From the NCBI GenBank assembly GCA_963816155.1, contig CAWFJE010000009.1, forward strand, positions 186,001 through 250,000: a stretch of 64,000 nucleotides of DNA, given 5' to 3'. Position 1 is the stretch's first letter. Each line of letters opens with the position of its first letter. This DNA is from JAXGXJ01 sp963816155. GTDB lineage: Bacteria > Actinomycetota > Thermoleophilia > RBG-16-64-13. This document shows, piece after piece, positions 46,801 to 54,598 of this stretch. The notes beneath the pieces were generated by a model. The model was not told the DNA's origin, did no database searches, and saw only the letters and a program-made list of their open reading frames with translations. The translations under genes were made by a program, and so were the position numbers.

Positions 46801-47622
46801 ATGATCGACACTCACTCACACCTACTTCCGGGCTTGGACCACGGCTGTCCGGACCTGCAGACCAGCGTGAACATGGCGCGCGAAGCCTGGGAGGCGGGCA
46901 CGACCACTATCGTGTGCACTCCCCATCTCTACGAATGGGACCCCTCGCTTATCGACCGGGCGGGGGAGACGCGCGCCGAGGTGGAAGCCGCCCTGCGCGA
47001 AGAGGGGATCGGCCTGCGCCTGCTCCTTGGCTTCGAGGTCGACGCGGCCGTGATCGCCGAGGCGGACGACGCGATGGTCGCCCGTTTGGCCATCGGTGGG
47101 ACCGGAACGCTTTCGGATCCTCCGTCACTGGGGGGCGTGGGGTCGACTCCCGGATGGAAAGGGGCCATCCTGGTCGAGACGCCTTTCACCGGCTGGCCGC
47201 CGTTCCTGCAGCCTACGCTCTTCCGCTTGAAGATGGCTGGTTACACCCCCATACTGGCCCACCCGGAACGCAACGATCGTCTGCGGAGCTCTCCCCAGTT
47301 GCTCGGCGAGTGTCTGCGGGCGGGCGCGGTGGCGCAAGGGACCGCCGGTAGTCTGGCCGGACCCTTCCGCAAGGGGAGCATGCGCATGTTCATGGACCTG
47401 TTGGCCCGCGGCGCACTGTCTCTGCTGGCCTCCGACGGGCACTCCTTCGTCTCCTACACTTGGACCCTGCTCCCCCTGCTGGAGGAATTGCGCAAGCGCG
47501 TGCCGGAGGAGTACCTGCAGATGATGGTATCGGTGAATCCGGAACGGGTACTGACGGGCCGACCACCAGTGCCCTTCATGCCCCAGCCCCGACAAGGCGA
47601 AAGGTCGTGGTGGCGGAGGTAG
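46801..47622 (+). CDS. PHP-domain tyrosine-protein phosphatase (CpsB/YwqE type)
   Basis: Manganese-dependent phosphatase of 273 residues, of the kind that dephosphorylates tyrosine kinases controlling capsule export. The N-terminus IDTHSHLLPGLDHGCPDLQT and the motifs TTIVCTPHLYEWDP, LLLGFEVDAAV, ILAHPERNDRL and SLLASDGHSF supply the PHP metal ligands. A Gly/Ser-rich insert lies around residues 100-118. It converges with a mannose-1-phosphate guanylyltransferase gene, another exopolysaccharide function, but no cognate BY-kinase gene is in the window. Confidence 0.9.
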   Translation: MIDTHSHLLPGLDHGCPDLQTSVNMAREAWEAGTTTIVCTPHLYEWDPSLIDRAGETRAEVEAALREEGIGLRLLLGFEVDAAVIAEADDAMVARLAIGGTGTLSDPPSLGGVGSTPGWKGAILVETPFTGWPPFLQPTLFRLKMAGYTPILAHPERNDRLRSSPQLLGECLRAGAVAQGTAGSLAGPFRKGSMRMFMDLLARGALSLLASDGHSFVSYTWTLLPLLEELRKRVPEEYLQMMVSVNPERVLTGRPPVPFMPQPRQGERSWWRR

Positions 47623-47739
47623 ACCGCGCACTCGAGCCGGGTACGCACCCGGCCTCGCCGCCGCCGTACAGTCCGCCCATCCGCGCCGCACCTTCCACGG
47701 TTCCTGTGTCGCCCCGCATTCGCCTTTCGATGCCGTCCG

Positions 47740-49296
47740 TCAATTGGCCCCTGGCGGGTCGTCCGTGGAGCGCCCGTACCGGTCTTCGAGGCGCACGATG
47801 TCGTCCTCGCCCAGGTAGTCTCCCAACTGGACTTCGATGATCTCGAGCACGTCGGGTCCGGGATTGGCGAGACGGTGGGGAACGTCGACGGGGATATAGG
47901 TGGACTCGTCCTCACGCAGGCGGAAGGTCCCATCCCCGCAGGTGACGTCGGCCACTCCCTGGACCACCACCCAGTGTTCGGCACGATGGTGGTGGAGCTG
48001 GAGACTGAGGGCGGCTCCAGGACTCACCAGGAGGCGCTTGACCTGGAAGCGCTCGCCCGTGTGGAGGGATTCGAATTGCCCCCAGGGCCGGTATTGGCGG
48101 CGGTGGCAGAGGGTGAGTTGCGGGTGTGCGACCCCTACCCGGGCTACCAACTCTTTGAGGTCGGCCGTCTTGTCCTTCCGCGCGACGAGGAGCGCGTCGG
48201 GGGTGTCGACGACCACCAGATCGTCCACTCCGAGAACGGCTACCAGGCGCGAACCGGCGCGGATGAGGCTGCCTCGGGTGTCCTCGAGGATGACCTCGCC
48301 CTGCACGGCGTTGCCGTCGGCGTCGTGGGGGGAGACGGCGCAGAGGGCGCCCCAGCCACCTACGTCCGACCAGCCGCAGGCCAGGGGGATGACCACGGCC
48401 GTAGGCGCGAGACCGGACGTGGCACCCGTCCCGCCGGGTGCTGTGTCGTCGACCGCCGCGCCCGCGCCGGACGCGAGCTTCTCCATGACGGCGTAGTCGA
48501 CGGAATCGGAGGGGCAGGCGGTGAAAGCGGCCTGGTCGAGGTGGAGGAACCAACTCTCGGCCTTGGAAGCGGCGAGGGCGGCGACGCAGGCCGCTCCGAT
48601 GTCGGGACGGTAGCGGTCGAGGGCCGCCAGCCACACCGAACGCTTCATCATGAAGATTCCGCCGTTCCAGAGATAGTCGCCCTCCGCCAGGTAGCGCTCG
48701 GCGGTGGCCCGGTCGGGCTTCTCGGTGAAGCCGGCCAAGGCGTGCGCCGTCGCCGCTCCCGGCGCCGGCGCCCCTATTCGGATGTAGCCATAGCCGGTCT
48801 CCGGTCCGTCGGGGGCGATGCCGAAGGTTACGAGGGCTCCCGCTTCGGCCTGGGTGAGCCCCTCGGCCACGGCGGCGTGGAAGGCGGCGGTGTCGACGAT
48901 GAGGTGGTCGGAGGCCATGACCAGCAGGACGGGGTCGCCGTCGTCCGCGTCGCCGCCGCCAGGCGTGTCCAGCAGCGCGGCCACGGTCAGAGCCGGTGCC
49001 GTGTTGCGTCCCACAGGTTCCAGGACCACGCGCGGGGCCACAATCCCGACCTCCCGCAACTGGTCGACGACTATGAAGCGGTATTCCTCGCCGGTGACCA
49101 CGATGGGGTCGGCGATCACCGGAGCGGCGGTGAAATCCTGCAGGCGCAGAGCGGTCTCCTGCAGCAGCGAGCGGGGACCGGTGAGGGCCAGTAGCTGTTT
49201 GGGGTGAGCCTGGCGCGAAGCAGGCCACAAACGCGTGCCGGAACCACCGGCCAGGATGACGGGCTGGATGATCACGTGGGCGACACCGGCGTCCAT
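47740..49296 (-). CDS. manC: Mannose-1-phosphate guanylyltransferase / mannose-6-phosphate isomerase
   Basis: Bifunctional type II enzyme that makes GDP-mannose from mannose phosphates. The 518-residue protein has the nucleotidyltransferase signature VILAGGSGTRLWPASR near residue 13, the FTEKPDRATAERYL region and the C-terminal cupin isomerase domain (YRPWGQFESLHTGERFQVKR, QLHHHRAEHWVVVQG). Small Ala/Gly/Pro-rich inserts around residues 115 and 290 are not usual. It supplies sugar nucleotides for surface glycans, in line with the GtrA/GT operon and the CpsB-like phosphatase. Confidence 0.93.
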   Translation of the reverse strand: MDAGVAHVIIQPVILAGGSGTRLWPASRQAHPKQLLALTGPRSLLQETALRLQDFTAAPVIADPIVVTGEEYRFIVVDQLREVGIVAPRVVLEPVGRNTAPALTVAALLDTPGGGDADDGDPVLLVMASDHLIVDTAAFHAAVAEGLTQAEAGALVTFGIAPDGPETGYGYIRIGAPAPGAATAHALAGFTEKPDRATAERYLAEGDYLWNGGIFMMKRSVWLAALDRYRPDIGAACVAALAASKAESWFLHLDQAAFTACPSDSVDYAVMEKLASGAGAAVDDTAPGGTGATSGLAPTAVVIPLACGWSDVGGWGALCAVSPHDADGNAVQGEVILEDTRGSLIRAGSRLVAVLGVDDLVVVDTPDALLVARKDKTADLKELVARVGVAHPQLTLCHRRQYRPWGQFESLHTGERFQVKRLLVSPGAALSLQLHHHRAEHWVVVQGVADVTCGDGTFRLREDESTYIPVDVPHRLANPGPDVLEIIEVQLGDYLGEDDIVRLEDRYGRSTDDPPGAN

Positions 49297-49331
49297 GTCG
49301 AAGCTCCTCTCAACGCTTTCACCAGCGCCGC

Positions 49332-49915
49332 CTACTGGGTGGCTGAGACCAGGGTGCCGGTCACGACGAAAGCATCCACGTTGATATCGGTGCCGTCTGC
49401 GGCCGGGTTATTCTGTCCCGTCCGTGCGATGGTCACCGTGTGCAGGCCGGGCGAGAGAGTGCCCGATCCCCATACTTTTTGCTGCCAATCGGTAGTGGCG
49501 CTGTAGAGATCGACGGTGCCCAGCATCCGTTCGTCCATGGTGATCTCGGCCGTGCCGTACGATGAGCCCCTCGTGGCGATCCAGGCCAGGTGTGTGCCGT
49601 CGAAAGTGATCGTCACGACGGCCTCGCCGGACTCGGCGAAGAGGATGCCGCCCCCGGAGGGGCGTCGGCGAAGCGGGCCCGAGAGTTCCGGCCGGAGGAG
49701 GAGACGAGGATGTTCTCCGGCGCGATGTCGCCGTAGACGACCTCTTGCCAATGTGTGAGCTCGAGCGCCCTCAGGAGTTGCCCCAGCAGATCCAGGGAGG
49801 TCCGACTATCGATGGAGCCTTGGCTCATGAGTTGACGTAGCGTCTCGGGCACGTATACCTCCTGGGCGATGTTGCTCCAGAGTACCGGGTAGTCGGGGAT
49901 TGGACTAGACCCGAA
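49332..49915 (-). pseudogene. Remnant of a protein kinase fused or adjacent to a secreted-protein domain
   Basis: Two recognisable fragments in different frames. From about 49915 to 49690 the sequence reads as part of a Ser/Thr kinase: VLWSNIAQEVYVPETLRQLM, then THWQEVVYGDIAPENILVSSSG, which resembles the catalytic loop HRDIxPxNIL. From about 49690 to 49332 it reads as a beta-rich domain common in actinobacterial surface proteins (FDGTHLAWIATRGSSYG, DLYSATTDWQQKVWGSGTL). The kinase N-lobe and C-lobe are missing and the frames do not join, so this looks like a deletion remnant. A hairpin lies just upstream. Confidence 0.6.
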
Positions 49916-49925
49916 CCATGTTTTG

Positions 49926-49950
49926 ATGCCGGGTCGGCTGGACCCGGCAT
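49926..49950. other. Perfect hairpin at the 5' edge of the kinase remnant
   Basis: ATGCCGGGTC (49926-49935) and GACCCGGCAT (49941-49950) form a perfect 10-base-pair stem with a 5-base loop. Neither strand has a T-run on its 3' side, so it is not a standard terminator. It may mark the breakpoint at which the upstream part of the kinase gene was lost. Confidence 0.5.
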
Positions 49951-50072
49951 GTGGACTGGGGGGGCAGCGTCGCGGGGGTTACCGTTGGAAGATCAGCGGG
50001 AGACGAGCCGGCCCCTCCGATCCGGCACTCAGGGCCTCGCGAGGCCGGGGGCCTGTGGCCTTGTGGGACAGG

Positions 50073-50078
50073 TATACT
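50073..50078 (+). promoter_or_regulatory. -10 element giving a possible leaderless sortase mRNA
   Basis: TATACT at 50073-50078 ends 7 bases before the ATG of the sortase gene, so transcription would begin at or within a base or two of the start codon. No Shine-Dalgarno sequence is present before that ATG (TCTGCCAA). No clear -35 is visible. Confidence 0.4.
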
Positions 50079-50085
50079 CTGCCAA

Positions 50086-51030
50086 ATGGACCCGAACGAC
50101 GCGAAGACGCCCGACACGACCGCTCAGCCCGTTGGCGACGGCGCGCCTGAAGCGGCCGCCAAGTCGCCCGCCGAGGCTACGCCGACCGACGCCGACCAAG
50201 CGCCTTCCGGCGCCGAGACGACCAGGGACCAGGGCGCCTCCGCCCAACCCAAGCGTCGCCGCTCCTGGAAGCGCTGGGTGGCCAACCTCATGATCGTCGC
50301 CGGCCTCCTGCTGCTCGCCTATCCTGTGGGCACCTGGGGATACACCTGGTTCGAGCAGCGGCAACTGCGCGAGCAGCTGGGGCGCGACAACCCGGGCATG
50401 GCAGCCGCCTTGGCGGAACGACGGTCATCCGAGGACTTCATCTCTGCGGAGCCGCCCACCGTCACCACCGAAGTGAACGCCGCCGATGCCGCCATGCAAG
50501 CCATCACTGCGGCGGAAGAAGCAGGCAGGCTGGAGGCAGAACGGCAGCGCCTTGCCAAGGTGGCGGAGTTCAGAGCAGCCGCGACCGCATACGAGGAGCG
50601 GGTGGGCGGCAAGACAGGCACGCCCATAGGCCAGATCATCATCCCCAGCATCGGGGTGGACGTCATCATGCTGGAGGGGACCGGTACCGGAGATCTGCGC
50701 GAGGGCCCGGGCCATTGGCCAGAGACGCCCTTCCCCGGCCAGGGAGGCAACTTCGTGGTCTCGGGACACCGCACCACCTACGGTGCCCCCTTCCGCAAGC
50801 TGGACAAGCTCAAGGAGGGAGACCTCATCGAGCTGGTGTTCCCCTACGGGGTGGCCCGCTACGCCGTCAGCCGGGTGATCATCGTCTATCCCAACGAGGT
50901 CGATTCCGTAGCCCAGTTGGGCCGGGAGCAGGTGTCGCTGGCCGCCTGCCACCCTATCTACAGCGCCAAGCAGCGCATCGTCGCCCAAGGCGAGCTCATC
51001 TCCTTCTCGGTCAACGAAACGGGGGACTGA
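50086..51030 (+). CDS. Sortase (class E-like)
   Basis: Membrane transpeptidase of 314 residues that attaches surface proteins to the cell wall. A charged, Pro/Ala/Thr-rich cytoplasmic N-terminus precedes one helix (WVANLMIVAGLLLLAYPVGT), a coiled-coil-like stalk (about residues 135-175), and the sortase beta-barrel. Catalytic His is in VVSGHRTTYGAPF, Cys in SLAACHPIYSAKQR and the Arg in the same motif (QRIV). FRKLDKLKEGD is typical. No sorting-signal substrate is recognised in the window. The start at 50086 is the first ATG after the low-complexity upstream region. Confidence 0.9.
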   Translation: MDPNDAKTPDTTAQPVGDGAPEAAAKSPAEATPTDADQAPSGAETTRDQGASAQPKRRRSWKRWVANLMIVAGLLLLAYPVGTWGYTWFEQRQLREQLGRDNPGMAAALAERRSSEDFISAEPPTVTTEVNAADAAMQAITAAEEAGRLEAERQRLAKVAEFRAAATAYEERVGGKTGTPIGQIIIPSIGVDVIMLEGTGTGDLREGPGHWPETPFPGQGGNFVVSGHRTTYGAPFRKLDKLKEGDLIELVFPYGVARYAVSRVIIVYPNEVDSVAQLGREQVSLAACHPIYSAKQRIVAQGELISFSVNETGD

Positions 51031-51095
51031 ACGGCGAGTACGAAGCGGCGAACTGAGCCGGCACCGCGCCTGGGCGTGTAGCCCCGTCAGTCGAG

Positions 51096-51125
51096 CTGAC
51101 CGTGTACACGGCGACAGTGTACACT
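51096..51125 (+). promoter_or_regulatory. Promoter/operator of the toxin-antitoxin operon
   Basis: Two perfect 8-base palindromes GTGTACAC lie at 51102-51109 and 51117-51124, 15 bases apart. They overlap a possible promoter, CTGACC (51096-51101) and TACACT (51120-51125), with 18-base spacing. This is the usual layout for autorepression by an antitoxin or toxin-antitoxin complex. Confidence 0.55.
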
Positions 51126-51158
51126 GGAGCCAGCACCAACCCCGAGGGAGCCGAACCG

Positions 51159-51380
51159 ATGCTCAAGAACATCACCCTGAGTGCGGAGGAAACACTGATT
51201 GCCCGAGCCCGCGAGCAGGCCGAGCAGCGTGGCACCACCCTCAACGCCGAGTTCCGTCTGTGGCTGGCCGCCTTCGCGGAGCAGGAGCGGACCGCACACG
51301 GCTACAACGAACTCATGGGACGCCTTGATTACGCGCGTCCCGGCCGCCGTTTCAGCCGCGAGGAGCTCAATGCCCGTTGA
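51159..51380 (+). CDS. Antitoxin, ribbon-helix-helix-like (VapB-type)
   Basis: A 73-residue protein that starts MLKNITLSAEETLIARAREQ. A short beta-strand (KNITLSA) followed by two helices (EETLIARAREQAEQRG and LNAEFRLWLAAFAEQ) is the pattern of an RHH DNA-binding domain; the C-terminal 25 residues (LMGRLDYARPGRRFSREEL) would wrap the toxin. GAGGGAG lies 9 bases before the ATG. The end overlaps the toxin gene by 11 bases. It probably represses its own promoter through the GTGTACAC palindromes. Confidence 0.82.
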   Translation: MLKNITLSAEETLIARAREQAEQRGTTLNAEFRLWLAAFAEQERTAHGYNELMGRLDYARPGRRFSREELNAR

Positions 51381-51879
51381 TGCGGGGCGATCGGCGGCCG
51401 TCAACCCGAGCCTGCCCACGCCCGCCGATGTCGGACGGGCCGCCTCTGCCGATCCGCGGCGCTTCTTCCTGGACACCAACATCATTGTCTATACCTTCGA
51501 TCCCCAGCCCTCCGCGGAGAGGGCACGTGCCCGGGAGTTGGTGGAGATGGCACTCACGACGCATCTGGGAATGATCAGCCATCAGGTGGTGCAGGAGTTT
51601 CTGAATGTGGCCACGCGGAAGTTCGCGGTGCCTCTGTCGGCAGCCGACTGTGGTGTCTACTTCGAGCAGGTGCTTGCTCCCCTGTGGCACGTCTTTCCCA
51701 GCGAGGATCTCTACCTACGGGCGCTTGAGATCCAGGACGACTCTGGATACGGCTTCTACGACAGCCTCATCGTGGCGGCGGCGCTGGCCGCCGGTTGCCG
51801 CACCCTCTACTCGCAGGATCTGCAGCACGGCCGCGCCTTCGGGCCGCTGGTGATCATGGACCCGTTTCAGACCGTGTGA
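51370..51879 (+). CDS. PIN-domain toxin (VapC-like ribonuclease)
   Basis: Predicted RNA-cleaving toxin of 169 residues. After a ~30-residue flexible N-terminus comes the PIN domain, with acidic residues in FFLDTNIIVYTFD (Asp), VVQEFLNVATRKF (Glu), YDSLIVAAALAAGC (Asp) and LYSQDLQHGRAFG (Asp). It overlaps the antitoxin gene, and the pair has its own promoter-like sequence, so it is probably an active type II toxin-antitoxin module. The target RNA is unknown. Confidence 0.88.
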   Translation: MPVDAGRSAAVNPSLPTPADVGRAASADPRRFFLDTNIIVYTFDPQPSAERARARELVEMALTTHLGMISHQVVQEFLNVATRKFAVPLSAADCGVYFEQVLAPLWHVFPSEDLYLRALEIQDDSGYGFYDSLIVAAALAAGCRTLYSQDLQHGRAFGPLVIMDPFQTV

Positions 51880-51902
51880 CTGTCCGGCCGGGTCCGATGG
51901 GT

Positions 51903-51920
51903 ATGCTATCGTCGTAGCAT
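51903..51920. promoter_or_regulatory. Inverted repeat before the polyprenyl synthase gene
   Basis: ATGCTA (51903-51908) and TAGCAT (51915-51920) form a perfect inverted repeat with a 6-base centre. It overlaps a possible -10 element TATGCT and lies about 50 bases before the start codon. It could be an operator; no regulator is known. Confidence 0.3.
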
Positions 51921-51971
51921 GGCCGGTCGCCGCCGGGCGCCGGTCAAACCACGCCGGAATGGAGCACGGCC

Positions 51972-52994
51972 ATGAGCGTCGATCTCTTCGTCGACTACCT
52001 GAGCGAGGTCAGCCGCCAGATCGACGTCCGCCTGCACGAATATCTTGCGGGAGCACCCGAAGACAGTGATCTGCACCGCTATCTCTACGGCATCCTGGAC
52101 GAGTTCGTGGGCAGGGGGGGCAAGCGCGTCCGGCCTGCGATGACCATGCTGGCCTGCGAAGCTGTGGGTGGGGACCCGCGTCTGGCCCTCTCCGGGGGCT
52201 GCGCCATCGAGTTCTTTCACGCGGCCGCGCTCATCCACGACGACATCATGGACGACAGCGTCATCCGCCGCGATCAGAAGTGCGCCCACATTCTCCACGG
52301 CGAGCCCTTGGCCATCAACGCCGGCGACTACGCATTGGGGCTGGTGTGCACCATCGTGGTGCGCGATCCGTTGCTGGACGACGCCACCAAGCTGCAGGTG
52401 CTCGACGTGATCGGGGAGATGAGCGCCCGCACCGTGGAAGGTCAGGCGCTGGACGTGGGCTGGGTGCGCGACGACGTCTACGACCTCACCCCGGATGACT
52501 ATCTGGCTATGGCTTTGGGCAAGACAGGATACTACAGCGGCATCGCTCCGCTGACCGTGGGGGCCATCGTGGGCCGGGCCTCGGAGGCTCAGAAGGAGGC
52601 TCTGGCAGCCTTCGGCAAGGACTCCTCCATCGCCTTCCAGATCCAGGACGACCTCCTCAACATCCTGGGCAACGAGCACACCATGGGCAAAGACTATCTG
52701 AGCGACGTCATCGAGAGCAAGCGTACGCTGATGATCATCCACTGCCTTGCCTCGGCGACCCTGGGCGATCGCGAGTATCTCGTGTCGCTGCTGCGCAAGG
52801 GGCGGCAGAAGAGCCTGGAGGAGGCGGCGGAGGTGGTCGCCTTGCTGGAGCGCTACGGCTCGATGGAATACGCGCGTTCTCTGGCCCGCGGTCTCATTCT
52901 GGAGGCGCGTGAGCATCTGCAGGTGTTGCCCGAGTCGCGGTCACGGGACGTGCTCGAGTCGATGGCCGACTTCTTCCTGGAACGCGAGCGCTAG
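51972..52994 (+). CDS. Polyprenyl diphosphate synthase
   Basis: Trans-isoprenyl diphosphate synthase of 340 residues that elongates allylic diphosphates with IPP. The first Asp-rich motif is LIHDDIMDDSVIRRD, the second FQIQDDLLNILGNEHTMGKD. GRGGKRVRPAMTMLA near residue 50 binds the substrate. Chain length cannot be set from these motifs: products could serve menaquinone, the lipid carrier for glycans, or carotenoids. GGAGC lies before the ATG. The gene is 65 bases upstream of selA but probably not functionally linked. Confidence 0.92.
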   Translation: MSVDLFVDYLSEVSRQIDVRLHEYLAGAPEDSDLHRYLYGILDEFVGRGGKRVRPAMTMLACEAVGGDPRLALSGGCAIEFFHAAALIHDDIMDDSVIRRDQKCAHILHGEPLAINAGDYALGLVCTIVVRDPLLDDATKLQVLDVIGEMSARTVEGQALDVGWVRDDVYDLTPDDYLAMALGKTGYYSGIAPLTVGAIVGRASEAQKEALAAFGKDSSIAFQIQDDLLNILGNEHTMGKDYLSDVIESKRTLMIIHCLASATLGDREYLVSLLRKGRQKSLEEAAEVVALLERYGSMEYARSLARGLILEAREHLQVLPESRSRDVLESMADFFLERER

Positions 52995-53059
52995 CGCCGT
53001 CGGCGCGGGCACGAGATGTAGACCACCGAGCGAGAGGCACGGAGCGATTGAGGTCTCCC

Positions 53060-54598
53060 ATGGACGAAGCCACAAGACAAGCGTTGCGGGCCCTGCCCGC
53101 GGTGGAAGAGGTGTTGCAGCACCCCGCGGGCGGCCCTCTTCTGGAAAGCTACCCGCGGTCCCAGGTGGTGGAGGCTGTGCGTGCGGCCCTGCGGGAGGTT
53201 CGTGAGACACTGATGGCCTGCGAAGCGGGCAACACGGCGGCCGACGCGGCGCCGCCTTCGGCCGAGACCATCCTCGGCGCGGCAGCCCGCATCCTGGGCT
53301 CGTGGAGCAGCCCGGGCCTGCGCCGGGTCCTCAACCTCAGCGGAGTGGTGGTGCACACCAACCTGGGCCGCTCCCGTCTGGCCGACAGCGCCGCCGACAG
53401 GGTGGCCGAGGTAGCCCGCTCCTACAGCAACCTGGAGTACGACCTGGAACGCGGCGACCGCGGTCAGCGCGAGACGCACGTGGAGGCCCTGCTCACGCGG
53501 CTCACCGGGGCCGAGGACGCCTTCGTCGTCAACAACAACGCCGGTGCCGTGCTCCTGCTCCTCATGGCGCTCGCCGCCGGGCGCGAGGTCTTGGTGTCGC
53601 GGGGTCAACTGGTGGAGATCGGCGGCTCTTTCCGCATGCCCGACATCATGCGCGCGGGCGGCGTGCGCCTGGTGGAAGTGGGTACCACCAATCGTACCCG
53701 GCCGGCCGACTACGAGGCCGCCATCACGCCCGACACGGCCCTGCTGCTGCGGGTGCACACCTCCAACTACCGCATCCTGGGCTTCACCGAGGAGACGGAA
53801 CTGGTCGACCTGGTGGAGATCGGCGGCGCCGCGGTCTGCTCGTGGCCGACGACCTGGGGAGCGGTGCTCTGCTCGAACTGGACGCCTTTCCGGGGAGAAC
53901 CCACGGTGGCCGCATCGCTGCGCGCGGGGGTGGACCTGGTCTGCTTCAGCGGTGACAAGTTGCTGGGCGGTCCGCAGGCGGGCATCCTCGTCGGCCGGGC
54001 GGAAGTGATCCAGAAGCTGCGCAAGCATCCGGTGGCGCGGGCCCTCCGACTGGACAAGATGACCCTGGCCGCGTTGGAGGCCACGTTGCTCCTCTATCAG
54101 GACCCGGAACGGGCGGTGCGCGAGATCCCCACACTTCAGCACATGAGCCGCGGCCCGGCGGAGACGGCCGCGCTGGCCGGGGCGCTGCAGGCGGCCATCG
54201 AGGCGCGGTGCCCGGACGGCTTCATCGCGGAGGTGGAGGAGTCGACCGGCAGGGCCGGGGGTGGGTCGATGCCGCTGGTGGAACTGCCCTCGCACGCCGT
54301 GCGCCTGCGGTTGCCCGAACTGCCCGTGGTGAGTGATGCCCCCGGCGGTTCCGCGCGGCCGGTGGACGGGGCGGGGAAGCCGGGCGGCCAAGGCGGCGCG
54401 GAAGGACCGGGAGGTCGCAGGACGGCCACGGGAGGCGTCACCGCGCTGGAGGCGGAGTTGCGCCGGGCCCCCGTGCCTGTCGTGGCTCGGGTGTCGCAGG
54501 ACAGCCTGCATCTCGACGTGCTCGCGCTCGCGGCGGAGGAGATCGACACTGTGGCCGAGAGCGTGGCCTGGGCGGCGGCGCGGCTCGCCCATGTCTAG
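53060..54598 (+). CDS. selA: L-seryl-tRNA(Sec) selenium transferase SelA, with an out-of-frame segment
   Basis: Converts Ser-tRNA(Sec) to Sec-tRNA(Sec) using selenophosphate and PLP. The ~512-residue protein has NLSGVVVHTNLGRS, VVNNNAGAVLLLLMALAAG, GTTNRTRPADYE, and PLP-binding Lys in VCFSGDKLLGGPQAGILVGR. Between about 53838 and 53895 the main frame reads AVCSWPTTWG, whereas the next frame reads the expected GLLVADDLGSGALLELDAFP; the original frame then resumes with EPTVAASLRAG. Two compensating indels are therefore likely. A Gly-rich insert lies near residues 430-460. I chose the ATG at 53060 over a TTG at 53048. It overlaps selB. Confidence 0.92.
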   Translation: MDEATRQALRALPAVEEVLQHPAGGPLLESYPRSQVVEAVRAALREVRETLMACEAGNTAADAAPPSAETILGAAARILGSWSSPGLRRVLNLSGVVVHTNLGRSRLADSAADRVAEVARSYSNLEYDLERGDRGQRETHVEALLTRLTGAEDAFVVNNNAGAVLLLLMALAAGREVLVSRGQLVEIGGSFRMPDIMRAGGVRLVEVGTTNRTRPADYEAAITPDTALLLRVHTSNYRILGFTEETELVDLVEIGGAAVCSWPTTWGAVLCSNWTPFRGEPTVAASLRAGVDLVCFSGDKLLGGPQAGILVGRAEVIQKLRKHPVARALRLDKMTLAALEATLLLYQDPERAVREIPTLQHMSRGPAETAALAGALQAAIEARCPDGFIAEVEESTGRAGGGSMPLVELPSHAVRLRLPELPVVSDAPGGSARPVDGAGKPGGQGGAEGPGGRRTATGGVTALEAELRRAPVPVVARVSQDSLHLDVLALAAEEIDTVAESVAWAAARLAHV

